Origin: Candidatus Falkowbacteria bacterium CG23_combo_of_CG06-09_8_20_14_all_49_15 | GTDB lineage: Bacteria > Patescibacteriota > Patescibacteriia > Patescibacteriales > UM-FILTER-48-10 | Assembly (NCBI GenBank): GCA_002771615.1 | Contig: PCSD01000069.1 | Coordinates: 1-12,846, forward strand | Direction of reading: 5' to 3' | DNA: 12,846 nucleotides | Shown: positions 1 to 6,951 of the stretch, piece after piece | Layout: the number at the start of each line of letters is the position of its first letter | Position numbering within the stretch: the stretch's first letter is position 1 | Position numbers and translations under genes: made by a program | Notes under the pieces: generated by a model | What the model was told of the DNA's origin: nothing | What the model saw: only the letters and a program-made list of their open reading frames with translations | Database searches by the model: none

Positions 1-1
1 T

Positions 2-23
2 AACAGTAAATTAGTTTACTGTT
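2..23. repeat. Perfect 9-bp inverted repeat (hairpin or operator-like)
   Basis: The arms AACAGTAAA (2-10) and TTTACTGTT (15-23) are exact reverse complements around a 4-nt TTAG loop. No T-tract follows, so it is not a standard intrinsic terminator. It could be the end of an upstream transcript outside the window or a protein-binding palindrome. It lies about 80 bp upstream of the promoter for the CAP-domain gene, far for a simple operator. The words AACAGTA and AATTAGTT recur in the same order at the right edge of the window. Confidence 0.4.
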
Positions 24-103
24 CTATACAAGCCCCTAAAATTATATACCCTGGCCATGATACCCTTAAACAAAACGCAAAGCAAAAAATTTAAAAATTT
101 TTC

Positions 104-132
104 TTGCCTCTCCGAAAAAATTATGCTATAAT
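104..132 (+). promoter_or_regulatory. Strong sigma70-type promoter for the CAP-domain gene
   Basis: A -35 box TTGCCT (104-109) is followed by an exact 17-nt spacer and a consensus -10 box TATAAT (127-132). The spacer ends in TGC, giving an extended -10 (TGn). Transcription should start near 139, only about 7 nt before the ATG at 146, so the leader would be very short. A possible in-frame TTG start at 104 is the -35 box itself, which argues that translation begins at 146. This is the best-matching promoter in the window. Confidence 0.75.
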
Positions 133-145
133 CAAGGCAATAAAA

Positions 146-946
146 ATGAAAACAAAAAAACAAATAAAATCAAAAATAAAGGTTAATCCGGAAACAAAAT
201 TCGCGTTGAAAACGAAAATTTTCTGCTTGCTGGCAAGCGGATTTTTTTTATGGCCGCTTTGCCTGTTTTCGTCCGATTTGACGCCGGGAAGGATCATTTA
301 TCTGACCAACGGGAAAAGGATCGGTGCCGGCGCCCTGGTGGTGACTGCCAATCAACTGCTGGAGAAAGCGGCTTTGGAAAAAGCGGACGCGATTTTTGCG
401 GCGCAAACCTTCCAGCATTCCTTAGACGGAAAAAAATTTTCCCACTGGGTATCCGCGGCCGGTTATAAATATGAGATTATTGGAGAAAATCTCGCGATCA
501 ATTTCCAAACGGCGGCCGGCACAATCAAAGCCTGGGAAAATTCCTTGACTCACAAGCAGAATCTGTTTAATCCCGATTTTACGGAAATCGGCGTGGCGGT
601 CAAGGAAGGCAATTTCCAGGGCTACCCCACCACTTTGGTCGTGCAAATTTTCGGACGACCAGCGCCGGCGCAAACGCCACCTCCGAAATTCCCGGCCGTT
701 ACCGGCCACCAGCAGAACCAATTACGCCCCTTTGATGCCGGAGCGGAAATCACCACGCCTTTGCGGCTGGCAGAAAATGATTTGGCCGTTGATTGGGGAA
801 ATGCCAAGGGATTAATCCACAAAACTTACATCCCTCTTCTGTCCGTTCAACTTTTTTTACTGCTCTTGGTGTTAATGTGGTTGGGAAAAAATGCCCGCCA
901 TTGGCGGGGGACCATTAATCACGGACAATCCAAATTAATAAAATAA
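146..946 (+). CDS. CAP (SCP/PR-1-like) domain protein, membrane-anchored
   Basis: The 266-aa product has a basic N-terminus, a hydrophobic signal or anchor segment at about residues 25-42, a CAP domain (PF00188 type) at about 48-170, a Pro/Gln-rich linker, and a second transmembrane helix at about 228-246 with a basic tail. The four residues that line the CAP cavity are visible: His91 (in QHSLDGK), Glu114 (in GEN), His136 (in SLTHKQN) and Glu147 (in FTEIGV). The end of the domain, VVQIFGRP, is also typical. Bacterial CAP proteins are extracytoplasmic and their biochemical role is mostly unknown. Here the domain should sit on the outer face of the membrane, held by the C-terminal helix. The start at ATG 146 is chosen because the longer TTG frame from 104 begins in the -35 box. 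An AAGG at 134-137 might act as an SD only if transcription begins upstream of it. The 3' end overlaps uppP on the other strand by 32 bp. Confidence 0.85.
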   Translation: MKTKKQIKSKIKVNPETKFALKTKIFCLLASGFFLWPLCLFSSDLTPGRIIYLTNGKRIGAGALVVTANQLLEKAALEKADAIFAAQTFQHSLDGKKFSHWVSAAGYKYEIIGENLAINFQTAAGTIKAWENSLTHKQNLFNPDFTEIGVAVKEGNFQGYPTTLVVQIFGRPAPAQTPPPKFPAVTGHQQNQLRPFDAGAEITTPLRLAENDLAVDWGNAKGLIHKTYIPLLSVQLFLLLLVLMWLGKNARHWRGTINHGQSKLIK

Positions 947-1724
947 GCAAAGCCAAACAGAGGCGATATACGGCAAAAGGAATAAGCGTGGATTGGCGCA
1001 CATAATACAGAAGGAATTTGATGGCAAAAAAACTGGACAACCAAGCGGTGAAAAAAGCGACGGCCAAAAGAAAAAATTCTGCGCGGCCGGGGGGAAACAG
1101 AATCAGGCCTTTGAGGGCTTTAAGCCCGGCGCCAGCGATAATCGGAGCCGCCAACAAAAAAGAAAAACGCACCGCGGCGATCCGCGAAAGCCCGCGGCTT
1201 AATCCCGCCACCATTGTTATGCCGCTGCGGGAAACGCCCGGGATGAGAGCGATTGCCTGGGCCAGACCGATATACAAACCGTCCGACCAGCGCGTCGCGT
1301 TGATTTCGCGTCCGCCGGGGCGGATCTTTTCCACCACAATCAACAACCCGCCGACCGCGGCCAAGGAAAAAGCTACCACGGCCGGCTGGCGAATCTGTTC
1401 AAAATACGCTTCCAGCCAATAACCGGCCAAAGCGGCCGGAAAAGTGGCCAAAATAATGATCCAGGCCAGACGGCTTGAATCTGAATGCTGGCCTGACCAG
1501 CTTTTCAGCCAAGCGAAAAAAAGATTTTTCCAGTCAGAAAAAAAATACCAAACCAAGGCGCATAACGCGGCCAGATGCAAAACAGCATCAAAGGCTAAAT
1601 CATTCGCCACGGGCAAGGGAAAAAAATAATGCAAGAGGACTAAATGGCCGGAGCTGGAAATCGGCAGAAATTCCGCGACTCCCTGCACGAAGCCAAATAT
1701 AATCGCCGCTAACCAATCTGGCAT
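915..1724 (-). CDS. uppP: Undecaprenyl-diphosphatase UppP (BacA)
   Basis: This is a 269-aa polytopic membrane protein, close to the usual family length of about 270. It converts undecaprenyl diphosphate to undecaprenyl phosphate, recycling the lipid carrier for peptidoglycan and other surface polymers; loss or overproduction changes bacitracin sensitivity in known bacteria. Both signature motifs are present: QGVAEFLPISSSGH (residues 14-27), with the catalytic Glu, Ser and His cluster, and PGVSRSG (162-168), followed by RFSFLLAAP (186-194). Hydrophobic segments cover most of the length. The gene converges with the CAP-domain gene, sharing 32 bp, and diverges from the PAP2-family gene with 23 bp between start codons. 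Its promoter must therefore overlap the neighbouring coding region; no convincing -35/-10 pair was found. No clear Shine-Dalgarno sequence precedes the ATG. Confidence 0.95.
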   Translation of the reverse strand: MPDWLAAIIFGFVQGVAEFLPISSSGHLVLLHYFFPLPVANDLAFDAVLHLAALCALVWYFFSDWKNLFFAWLKSWSGQHSDSSRLAWIIILATFPAALAGYWLEAYFEQIRQPAVVAFSLAAVGGLLIVVEKIRPGGREINATRWSDGLYIGLAQAIALIPGVSRSGITMVAGLSRGLSRIAAVRFSFLLAAPIIAGAGLKALKGLILFPPGRAEFFLLAVAFFTAWLSSFFAIKFLLYYVRQSTLIPFAVYRLCLALLILLIWIVRD

Positions 1725-1747
1725 ATGTTTAATCTAATTTAAAAAAT

Positions 1748-2185
1748 ATGTTCTTACAGATCCTGATCTGGCCGCTCATCGCTTTATTCATCGCCCAATT
1801 GGCGAAATTCTTCATTTCCTCCAACCGGTTAAAATTCAGCTGGCAGGGGGCTTTCGCTTACTCCGGCATGCCCTCCGGACACAGCGCCATGGTCAGCGCC
1901 CTGGCCGGCACGATCGCCCTGTATTATGGTTTTAATTCCCCTTTTTTCGCCATCGCCGCGATTCTAGCCATTATTGTGATCCGCGACGCCACCGGCTTGC
2001 GCCGCTATCTTGGCCAGCATGGACGAACTTTGAATATTTTGGTCAAGGATTTGAAAGAAGATGATATGCTTGACGCCTCCTATCCGACTTTGCTGGAGAG
2101 GATTGGCCACACCCCCGCTCAGGTCTTTTTCGGCATACTGATCGGACTGGCTGTCAGTCTCTTGGGATTCTGGCTGTTTCCCTGA
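1748..2185 (+). CDS. Divergent PAP2-family membrane protein (DUF212, YuiD-like)
   Basis: The 145-aa product has four or so hydrophobic segments and matches the divergent PAP2 family (PF02681; B. subtilis YuiD is a member). Diagnostic motifs are GMPSGHSA (residues 40-47), RDATGLRR (79-86) and GHTPAQV (120-126). PAP2 enzymes hydrolyse lipid phosphates through His-containing motifs; the PSGH and RD..G.RR motifs here fit that scheme, but the biochemical activity of this branch is poorly established. Its length is standard. It starts 23 bp from the divergent uppP start, suggesting a shared regulatory region and perhaps a shared role in undecaprenyl or phosphatidyl lipid phosphate turnover (inference). 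A TATAAT at 1698-1703, inside uppP, could be its -10 box, although the matching -35 is poor. Confidence 0.85.
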   Translation: MFLQILIWPLIALFIAQLAKFFISSNRLKFSWQGAFAYSGMPSGHSAMVSALAGTIALYYGFNSPFFAIAAILAIIVIRDATGLRRYLGQHGRTLNILVKDLKEDDMLDASYPTLLERIGHTPAQVFFGILIGLAVSLLGFWLFP

Positions 2186-2252
2186 AAAACACATTCATTC
2201 TATCATATTTCCCGGCCGTTTATCAAGATAAAATTTTTCTTCGGCGTTTTTC

Positions 2253-2292
2253 GGCGGTGATTAAAAAACCGCCCGGCTGAAAAAAATTTTTT
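2253..2292. terminator. Putative bidirectional terminator between convergent genes
   Basis: GGCGGT (2253-2258) and ACCGCC (2268-2273) form a 6-bp GC-rich stem with a 9-nt A/T-rich loop. After a 7-nt gap comes A7T6 (2280-2292), giving a T-run on the plus strand for the PAP2-family gene. On the minus strand, the T-run precedes the stem and the sequence after it is A-rich, so termination of the long minus-strand operon is less certain. The position, in the 109-bp gap between two convergent genes, supports the call. Confidence 0.45.
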
Positions 2293-2294
2293 AT

Positions 2295-3878
2295 TCAAGC
2301 GGAATGATTAGTAAATAAAACCGAGCCGAGCATTGACGCTGGCTTTTTTATTTTTAAAAGTTCCAGGATGGTCGGCGCCAAGTCGCGGATCGTGCCGATC
2401 GGCGCGGCCAAGCGCCAATCGTTGTTAGGCGGCTCCGGCCAGCCGAAATTCAAAGTCTGAAAATCATCTTTCAAAACTACCAGCGGCAAGCGGTTGCTTT
2501 TGGCCGCGCCCGCTTCTTGCCGGCTGGCCGGGAAAATATTTTCCGCGGCCGGGTCCAACGGCATAATCATCACGGTCCAACCGGCTCCGGCCGCGGCCTT
2601 GGCCAGATCTGAGACTGTCCGGTCCGCACTTTTTAAAAAATGATCAAAAAAATGCGGCCGGGCGGATAAGCCCGCCAAATCGGCGCTGAAAAAATCCGCG
2701 GCAATAAAATGATAATCACGAGCCAAGGCTTTCTTTAGTTCTTGGGAAAATTCAGACAAGGCCGTGTCCAGCCAATCATCGCCCGCGGCCGTCCGCAAAG
2801 TCAAATCCAGAGCTTGCCAATCCTCGCCCGCCGCCGGCGAGGAACGCCGGCCATTGAAAAAATAAGCCAGCAAAGGGAAAGAAGAAGCCGGCGCAATCCG
2901 CAGCTGTCTGACGCGGTTTTTAGCCAACGACTCGGCTAAAGTTAGGGCCGGCCGCGACGGGGAAAAAACCGCCGGTATTTTGACAAAATCAGGCCTGGAC
3001 ACGAAAGTGGCCAGCCAGTCGGCAGGCGAACCGGGGAGGGTCTGGCCGGGTTTCCGCGCCGGGATAAAAATTTCCGCCAGTTGGCGGAAACGGCTCGGGT
3101 CCAAATCAAAAAACAAGACCGCATCGCGGTCGGACAGGCCCTTGGCCCCGGCCAGGCTCAAAGGCGGCAAATCGTCATCAAAAATATTTTTTTCATAATT
3201 TTCCCGCACCGCTTCCAGCGCGGACGGAGCGCCCGCCGGCGCCGGAGAAACAATTGCCTGCCAGGCTTTGCGGGAACGGGCATAATGGCTGGTTTCATCC
3301 AGACCGTAAAAAGCGCCGGACAATGACCGCAATTCGCCGCCGTGTTGTTTTTCTTGCCAAGCGATAAAACGACGCAATTGCCCCAGGCAACTTTTGGGCA
3401 AATTATTTTCGCCGCCGGCAAAAAGATGCCAGGCGATTTTGCTCAAGCCCTGAGCGTGCAGATATTTCTGCAGAGGCGCGCAAAAATCCTGGTTGTCAAA
3501 TCCGGACCGCTCAGTCAAAGGCATAAGGATGTGCAAATATCCGTCCGTTGCCCGCAAACAGTCAAAAAAGCCGGAAATTTCCGAACCGAATTTTTTTTTG
3601 TTTAAAAAATCAAGAACGGCGGCGTAGCCCTTATCCAAACCGCGGCCGGAGCCGATCACCTGGCATAACTGGGAAGCCGAAGCCGTTTCGGCGGCACGCA
3701 AGCCGACGGCCGATCCGCCGGCATCCAGGTTCGCGGACGGATAGGTTTTCGCCAGTTCCAAAAAACCCGGGGTCAATTCAAGCTGATCAACGGTTCGCAC
3801 CGCATTCACGCCTGACCAAAAAAGCAGGAGAATCTTGGCGCCGGCACCTGCTTTGTTGGATATTAGGCTGTTGCTCAT
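2295..3878 (-). CDS. Catalytically degenerate GpmI-like (iPGM) protein, predicted pseudoenzyme
   Basis: The 527-aa product follows cofactor-independent phosphoglycerate mutase (about 510-515 aa) from end to end. Scaffold segments are recognisable: the YPSANLDAGGSAVGL region (46-60), IGSGRG (75-80), AVLFFDLDPSRFRQL (253-267), RQLRIA (324-329), YFFNG (339-343) and DLAPTILELL (499-508). Yet the active site is gone when aligned by eye with the B. stearothermophilus enzyme. The metal Asp of DGWG is Ser22; the nucleophile Ser of GNSEVGH falls on Ala67 in SASAS; the DHG metal pair is Leu441-Asp442; the later metal histidines are Leu404 and Ala459. Only Asp400 of the metal ligands seems kept. Among substrate residues, DGRDTPP became AGGENNLP (154-161), MDRDNRW became LDETSHY, the Arg of FRPDR is Asp260, and Lys336 is Ser333. 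Glycolytic mutase activity is therefore unlikely. The open full-length frame and ATGA overlap with the enolase stop suggest a maintained role, perhaps scaffold, regulator or ligand sensor (inference). Confidence 0.85.
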   Translation of the reverse strand: MSNSLISNKAGAGAKILLLFWSGVNAVRTVDQLELTPGFLELAKTYPSANLDAGGSAVGLRAAETASASQLCQVIGSGRGLDKGYAAVLDFLNKKKFGSEISGFFDCLRATDGYLHILMPLTERSGFDNQDFCAPLQKYLHAQGLSKIAWHLFAGGENNLPKSCLGQLRRFIAWQEKQHGGELRSLSGAFYGLDETSHYARSRKAWQAIVSPAPAGAPSALEAVRENYEKNIFDDDLPPLSLAGAKGLSDRDAVLFFDLDPSRFRQLAEIFIPARKPGQTLPGSPADWLATFVSRPDFVKIPAVFSPSRPALTLAESLAKNRVRQLRIAPASSFPLLAYFFNGRRSSPAAGEDWQALDLTLRTAAGDDWLDTALSEFSQELKKALARDYHFIAADFFSADLAGLSARPHFFDHFLKSADRTVSDLAKAAAGAGWTVMIMPLDPAAENIFPASRQEAGAAKSNRLPLVVLKDDFQTLNFGWPEPPNNDWRLAAPIGTIRDLAPTILELLKIKKPASMLGSVLFTNHSA

Positions 3879-5167
3879 AAATTCCGGCCGGACAAATTAT
3901 CCTCTATTTCCATCAACCGATTATACTTGGCCAGCCTTTCCCCCCGGGACAAGGAGCCGGATTTGATGTATTCGGCTCCAATCGCCACCGCCAGGTCAGC
4001 GATAAAATCATCAACGGTTTCACCGCTGCGGTGAGAAACCATGATTTTGTAACGGTGCTTCTGGGCCAGTTTAACGCAGGCCATTGTTTCGGAAACCGTA
4101 CCGACCTGATTGGGCTTGATCAGGATGGCATTGGCCGCTTTTTCCTTGATGCCGCGCCGCAAGCGCTGTTCATTCGTCACAAACAGATCATCGCCGATCA
4201 AAAGGATTTCATCGCGCAAACGTTTAGTCAAGGACTGCCAGCCGGACCAATCGTCTTCACCCAAACCGTCTTCAATGGAAATAATCGGAAAACGGCGCAA
4301 CCAATCATTATACAGATCTTCCAAAGCGGACGCCGTGAAATGGGCGTGGTCAAGCTTGAAGACGTATTTTTTCTCAGACGGATCATAAAGATGGGCTGAA
4401 CCGACATCAATGCCCAGGCCGATTTCCGCGCCCGGTTTGTATCCGGCGCGGATGATGGCCGCGAGAATCAATTCAATCGCCTGGATGCTGGACACGATAT
4501 CCGGCGCGTAGCCGCCTTCATTGCCGACATCCGTGTCAAAATCGGCTTCTTTCAGGACGCGGCCCAATTCATGAAAAATTTCCGCGCCGGCGCGTACCTG
4601 TTCGGCAAACAATCTAGCCGGCCGCTTTTTTTTGCCTAAAACGACCGGCATAATCATGAATTCCTGAAAATCCAAATTCGTATCCGCGTGTTTGCCGCCG
4701 TTAAAAATATTGAAAGACGGACAAGGCATCTTTTTCGGTTGGGGAAATTCGTAGTATCCGGCCAAAAATTCATATAATTCCCGCTCTTCAGCCAAAGCGG
4801 CCGCCCGGGCGCAAACCAAAGAAACGGATAAAATAGCATTGGCGCCCAAACGGGATTTGTCCGCCGTGCCGTCTAATTCAATCATTTTCTGGTCAATATC
4901 CTTAAGACCGGCTATGTTTGCACCGATTAAGGAGCGGGCGATTTTCTGGTTCACATTGCTGACCGCACCCAGAACACCTTTACCGCCATAACGTTTTGGA
5001 TCGTTATCACGCAATTCCTTGGCTTCATGCTCGCCTGTGGACGCGCCGGAAGGCACGGAGGCCTTGGCCGATAAGCCGTTATCCAGGATAACTCTTGTTT
5101 CCACGGTCGGATCGCCGCGGGAATCAAGAATCTCCCGCGCGACCAATGATTTGATTTTAATGGCCAT
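3875..5167 (-). CDS. eno: Enolase (phosphopyruvate hydratase)
   Basis: The 430-aa length is standard. Enolase converts 2-phosphoglycerate to phosphoenolpyruvate in the cytoplasm and needs Mg2+. Catalytic and metal residues are all in place: loop GASTGEHEA (41-49), Glu169 (in FQEFMIMP), Glu217 (in VGNEGGYAPD), Asp254, Glu299 (in SIEDG), Asp326 (in IGDDL), the base Lys351 (in LIKPNQ), SHRSGET (378-384) and Lys402 (in YIKSGSLSRGER). Two mild oddities are Asn216, where many enolases have Asp (GDEGG), and GSAHLYD after Asp254 instead of the common ASSEFYD. Neither removes a core catalytic residue. The gene lies 28 bp after the pilin gene, and its TGA stop overlaps the ATG of the degenerate GpmI-like gene (ATGA), implying translational coupling. 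No clear Shine-Dalgarno is seen; the leader is A/T rich. Confidence 0.97.
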   Translation of the reverse strand: MAIKIKSLVAREILDSRGDPTVETRVILDNGLSAKASVPSGASTGEHEAKELRDNDPKRYGGKGVLGAVSNVNQKIARSLIGANIAGLKDIDQKMIELDGTADKSRLGANAILSVSLVCARAAALAEERELYEFLAGYYEFPQPKKMPCPSFNIFNGGKHADTNLDFQEFMIMPVVLGKKKRPARLFAEQVRAGAEIFHELGRVLKEADFDTDVGNEGGYAPDIVSSIQAIELILAAIIRAGYKPGAEIGLGIDVGSAHLYDPSEKKYVFKLDHAHFTASALEDLYNDWLRRFPIISIEDGLGEDDWSGWQSLTKRLRDEILLIGDDLFVTNEQRLRRGIKEKAANAILIKPNQVGTVSETMACVKLAQKHRYKIMVSHRSGETVDDFIADLAVAIGAEYIKSGSLSRGERLAKYNRLMEIEDNLSGRNL

Positions 5168-5195
5168 ATTGAAAAATAAATTATTATCTTAAATT

Positions 5196-5738
5196 TTATT
5201 TATACAGCACAAAAATAATATCATCTTCTTCATATGAATTATGCCCTTGCTTATTCGGGCCGTACGAACCGACCACGACCGCCGGCAAACAGCCGCCGGC
5301 ACCGGCGCAAGGAGTATTGTCGCTTTTGACCTGGTAATTGCCGTCAAAAAAATATTGCTCCCCCCAGGGATCATTCGGCAAGCTCGGCATATAGAGTCCG
5401 TCCCAACCGATATATGAGCCGTCTGTACCGATCAAGCCGGCTTCATTATCAGAAAGAGCATGAAGACAATTATCAACAGTATAAACGCAAAAATCCGCGC
5501 TATCGTCAGCCGCGACGGAATTAACATCCAAGCCGCCCGGCCAACTGCCCGTATCATTGCCCAAAAACTGGATGGCGCGGGCGATGGCCACGCAGTCATA
5601 ACCGGCTTTCTTGTCCTTGGCGTTATTCAAGGCATAACGGGCGGCCACAATACCAAGGGTTGATAAAACCGTGATGATGCCGATCACCGCCAAAAGTTCA
5701 ATCAAGGTGAAACCGGATTGCTTCTTGTTTATAACCAT
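5196..5738 (-). CDS. Type IV pilin / GspG-like pseudopilin
   Basis: The 180-aa product has a short basic leader, MVINKKQSG, and a class III prepilin cleavage site at Gly9-Phe10 (SGFTLIELL), with Glu14 at mature position +5. A hydrophobic helix runs to about residue 35, then an extended amphipathic helix. The C-terminal half has GspG-like signatures: WDGLYM (112-117), PNDPWGEQY (121-129) and SYGPNKQGHN (158-167), followed by acidic EEDDI. In major pseudopilins such a region binds Ca2+, so the same is possible here. Five cysteines occur; Cys84/Cys91 and Cys144/Cys150 could form disulfides in the exported domain. Its start lies inside the 3' end of pgk (10-bp overlap), indicating coupling, and no separate Shine-Dalgarno is obvious. 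With pilT in the same gene run it may serve a type IV pilus-like machine; no pilB, pilC or prepilin peptidase is in view. Confidence 0.9.
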   Translation of the reverse strand: MVINKKQSGFTLIELLAVIGIITVLSTLGIVAARYALNNAKDKKAGYDCVAIARAIQFLGNDTGSWPGGLDVNSVAADDSADFCVYTVDNCLHALSDNEAGLIGTDGSYIGWDGLYMPSLPNDPWGEQYFFDGNYQVKSDNTPCAGAGGCLPAVVVGSYGPNKQGHNSYEEDDIIFVLYK

Positions 5739-6913
5739 AAGGATTTTTTTCCGTCCAAGCCGTCCAAACCGGGCATGGACGCGCCGCTTAAATAAGACAA
5801 AGAGGCTCCGCCGCCGGTGGAAACCCAGTCAAATGACCGGCTGACCCGCGCGCGCCGCAAAACTTCAACAGTTTCCCCGCCGCCGCCCACGCCAAAGGCC
5901 CGGCCGCGCGCGCGCGCGGCAATCAGACGGGCGATTTTTACGGTGCCGGCGGAAAAAGCCGGCTTTTCATACCAACCCATTGGGCCGTTCCAGAACAAAG
6001 TTCGGGCTTTGGCGATATAATGGCTGAAAAAATCAACTGTTTTTGGCCCGAGGTCAAAAGCATAATCGCCTTTATCCAGATCTCCTGCTTTTTTCACCAA
6101 AGCCGGTCCCTGTCCCGTGGCCGCGGCGGAAACAACCAAATCCATCGGCAAAAGCATCCGTTCGGTATAAATCCGGCGCGCCAGATTGATTTCCTTTTGA
6201 TCCGAACGCCAGGCGCGCAAACCGTAACCGCGGGCGGCGAGAAAAATATTGGCCAGCCGTCCGCCCAGCAGAATATGGTCGGCCAGAACGGACATCTTTT
6301 TCAAAAGGGGGATTTTGGTTTCAATTTTCGCTCCGCCCAAAATCGCCACCAAGGGCCGGACGGGCTTGAGAATCCTCCCTAAATTATCAATCTCCTGCTT
6401 AAGCAGAAAACCGCCATAGGCGCGCAAATAAAGTTTCACCGCGCAGACCGAAGCGTGGCGCCGATGCGAAACCGCGAAACCGTCATTGACATAATGATCA
6501 GCCAATTCGGCCAAAGCGCGGGCAAAAGACAAATCATTGGCTTGTTCTTCGGGATAAAAGCGAAGATTTTCCAAAAGCAAAGCCTCGCCGGCCGGCAGTC
6601 TGGCGACCGCGGTCGCGGCGGACAAGCCGATGGCCTGCCGGCAATGACTGACCGGGATTTTCAGCTGTTCCGCCAGTTTTTTCGCTAACGGCGCCGTGCT
6701 GAATTTCTGATCCGGCTTTTCCGGACGGCCCAAATGGGTGGCGATGATCAGCCGGGCACGCGCCTGCAAAAGCCAGCGCAAAGTGGGTAAAGCCGCGTTG
6801 ATTTTGTAGTCATCCGTTATCCGCCCGGCCGACAACGGAACATTCAAGTCGGTGCGGACAAAAACTCTTTCGCCAGGTTTTATCTTGCTTTGCTCAAGCC
6901 ATTTGATCTTCAT
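5729..6913 (-). CDS. pgk: Phosphoglycerate kinase
   Basis: The 394-aa product, a usual bacterial length, transfers phosphate from 1,3-bisphosphoglycerate to ADP in glycolysis. N-domain motifs: RTDLNVPL (20-27), HLGRPEK (60-66), LLLENLRF (112-119) and NDGFAVSHRRHAS (143-155). C-domain nucleotide motifs: LGGAKIETK (192-200), LGGRLANIFL (216-225), DLGPKT (287-292), WNGPMG (308-313) and STGGGAS (365-371). The GGGDT motif reads GGGET (344-348), a conservative Asp-to-Glu change, and the usual His before STGGGAS is Trp363. The enzyme looks functional. The start is supported by AAGG (6919-6922) five nt upstream of the ATG, one of the few SD-like sites here. It follows the HtrA-like gene by 38 bp and its TAA overlaps the pilin start. 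A run of (CG)7 lies inside it at 5905-5918. Confidence 0.97.
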   Translation of the reverse strand: MKIKWLEQSKIKPGERVFVRTDLNVPLSAGRITDDYKINAALPTLRWLLQARARLIIATHLGRPEKPDQKFSTAPLAKKLAEQLKIPVSHCRQAIGLSAATAVARLPAGEALLLENLRFYPEEQANDLSFARALAELADHYVNDGFAVSHRRHASVCAVKLYLRAYGGFLLKQEIDNLGRILKPVRPLVAILGGAKIETKIPLLKKMSVLADHILLGGRLANIFLAARGYGLRAWRSDQKEINLARRIYTERMLLPMDLVVSAAATGQGPALVKKAGDLDKGDYAFDLGPKTVDFFSHYIAKARTLFWNGPMGWYEKPAFSAGTVKIARLIAARARGRAFGVGGGGETVEVLRRARVSRSFDWVSTGGGASLSYLSGASMPGLDGLDGKKSLWL

Positions 6914-6951
6914 ATGAGCCTTAAATATTTTTTAATGACTGCCGGCCGGCT

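Noticed and set aside
104..145. TTG start extending the CAP-domain protein by 14 residues
   Set aside because: The TTG is the -35 box and the extension also contains the -10 box, so it would not be transcribed from this promoter.
894..909. CCCGCC/GGCGGG hairpin near the end of the CAP-domain gene as a terminator
   Set aside because: It is inside the coding region and is followed by no T-tract on either strand.
2295..3878. Annotating the gene as an active gpmI
   Set aside because: The fold is right, but the metal ligands, nucleophile and substrate-binding residues are mostly replaced, so the enzyme name would mislead.
4031..4399. 122-codon plus-strand frame opposite enolase
   Set aside because: It lies entirely within the conserved enolase gene and has no family signature.
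5905..5918. (CG)7 run, possible Z-DNA
   Set aside because: It encodes an Ala-Arg stretch in pgk, in a region already rich in CG; nothing suggests a separate function.
6941..6950. GCCGGCCGGC palindrome between the HtrA-like gene and pgk
   Set aside because: It is perfectly self-complementary with no loop and no T-run, and GGCC/CCGG words are frequent throughout, so neither terminator nor operator is supported.
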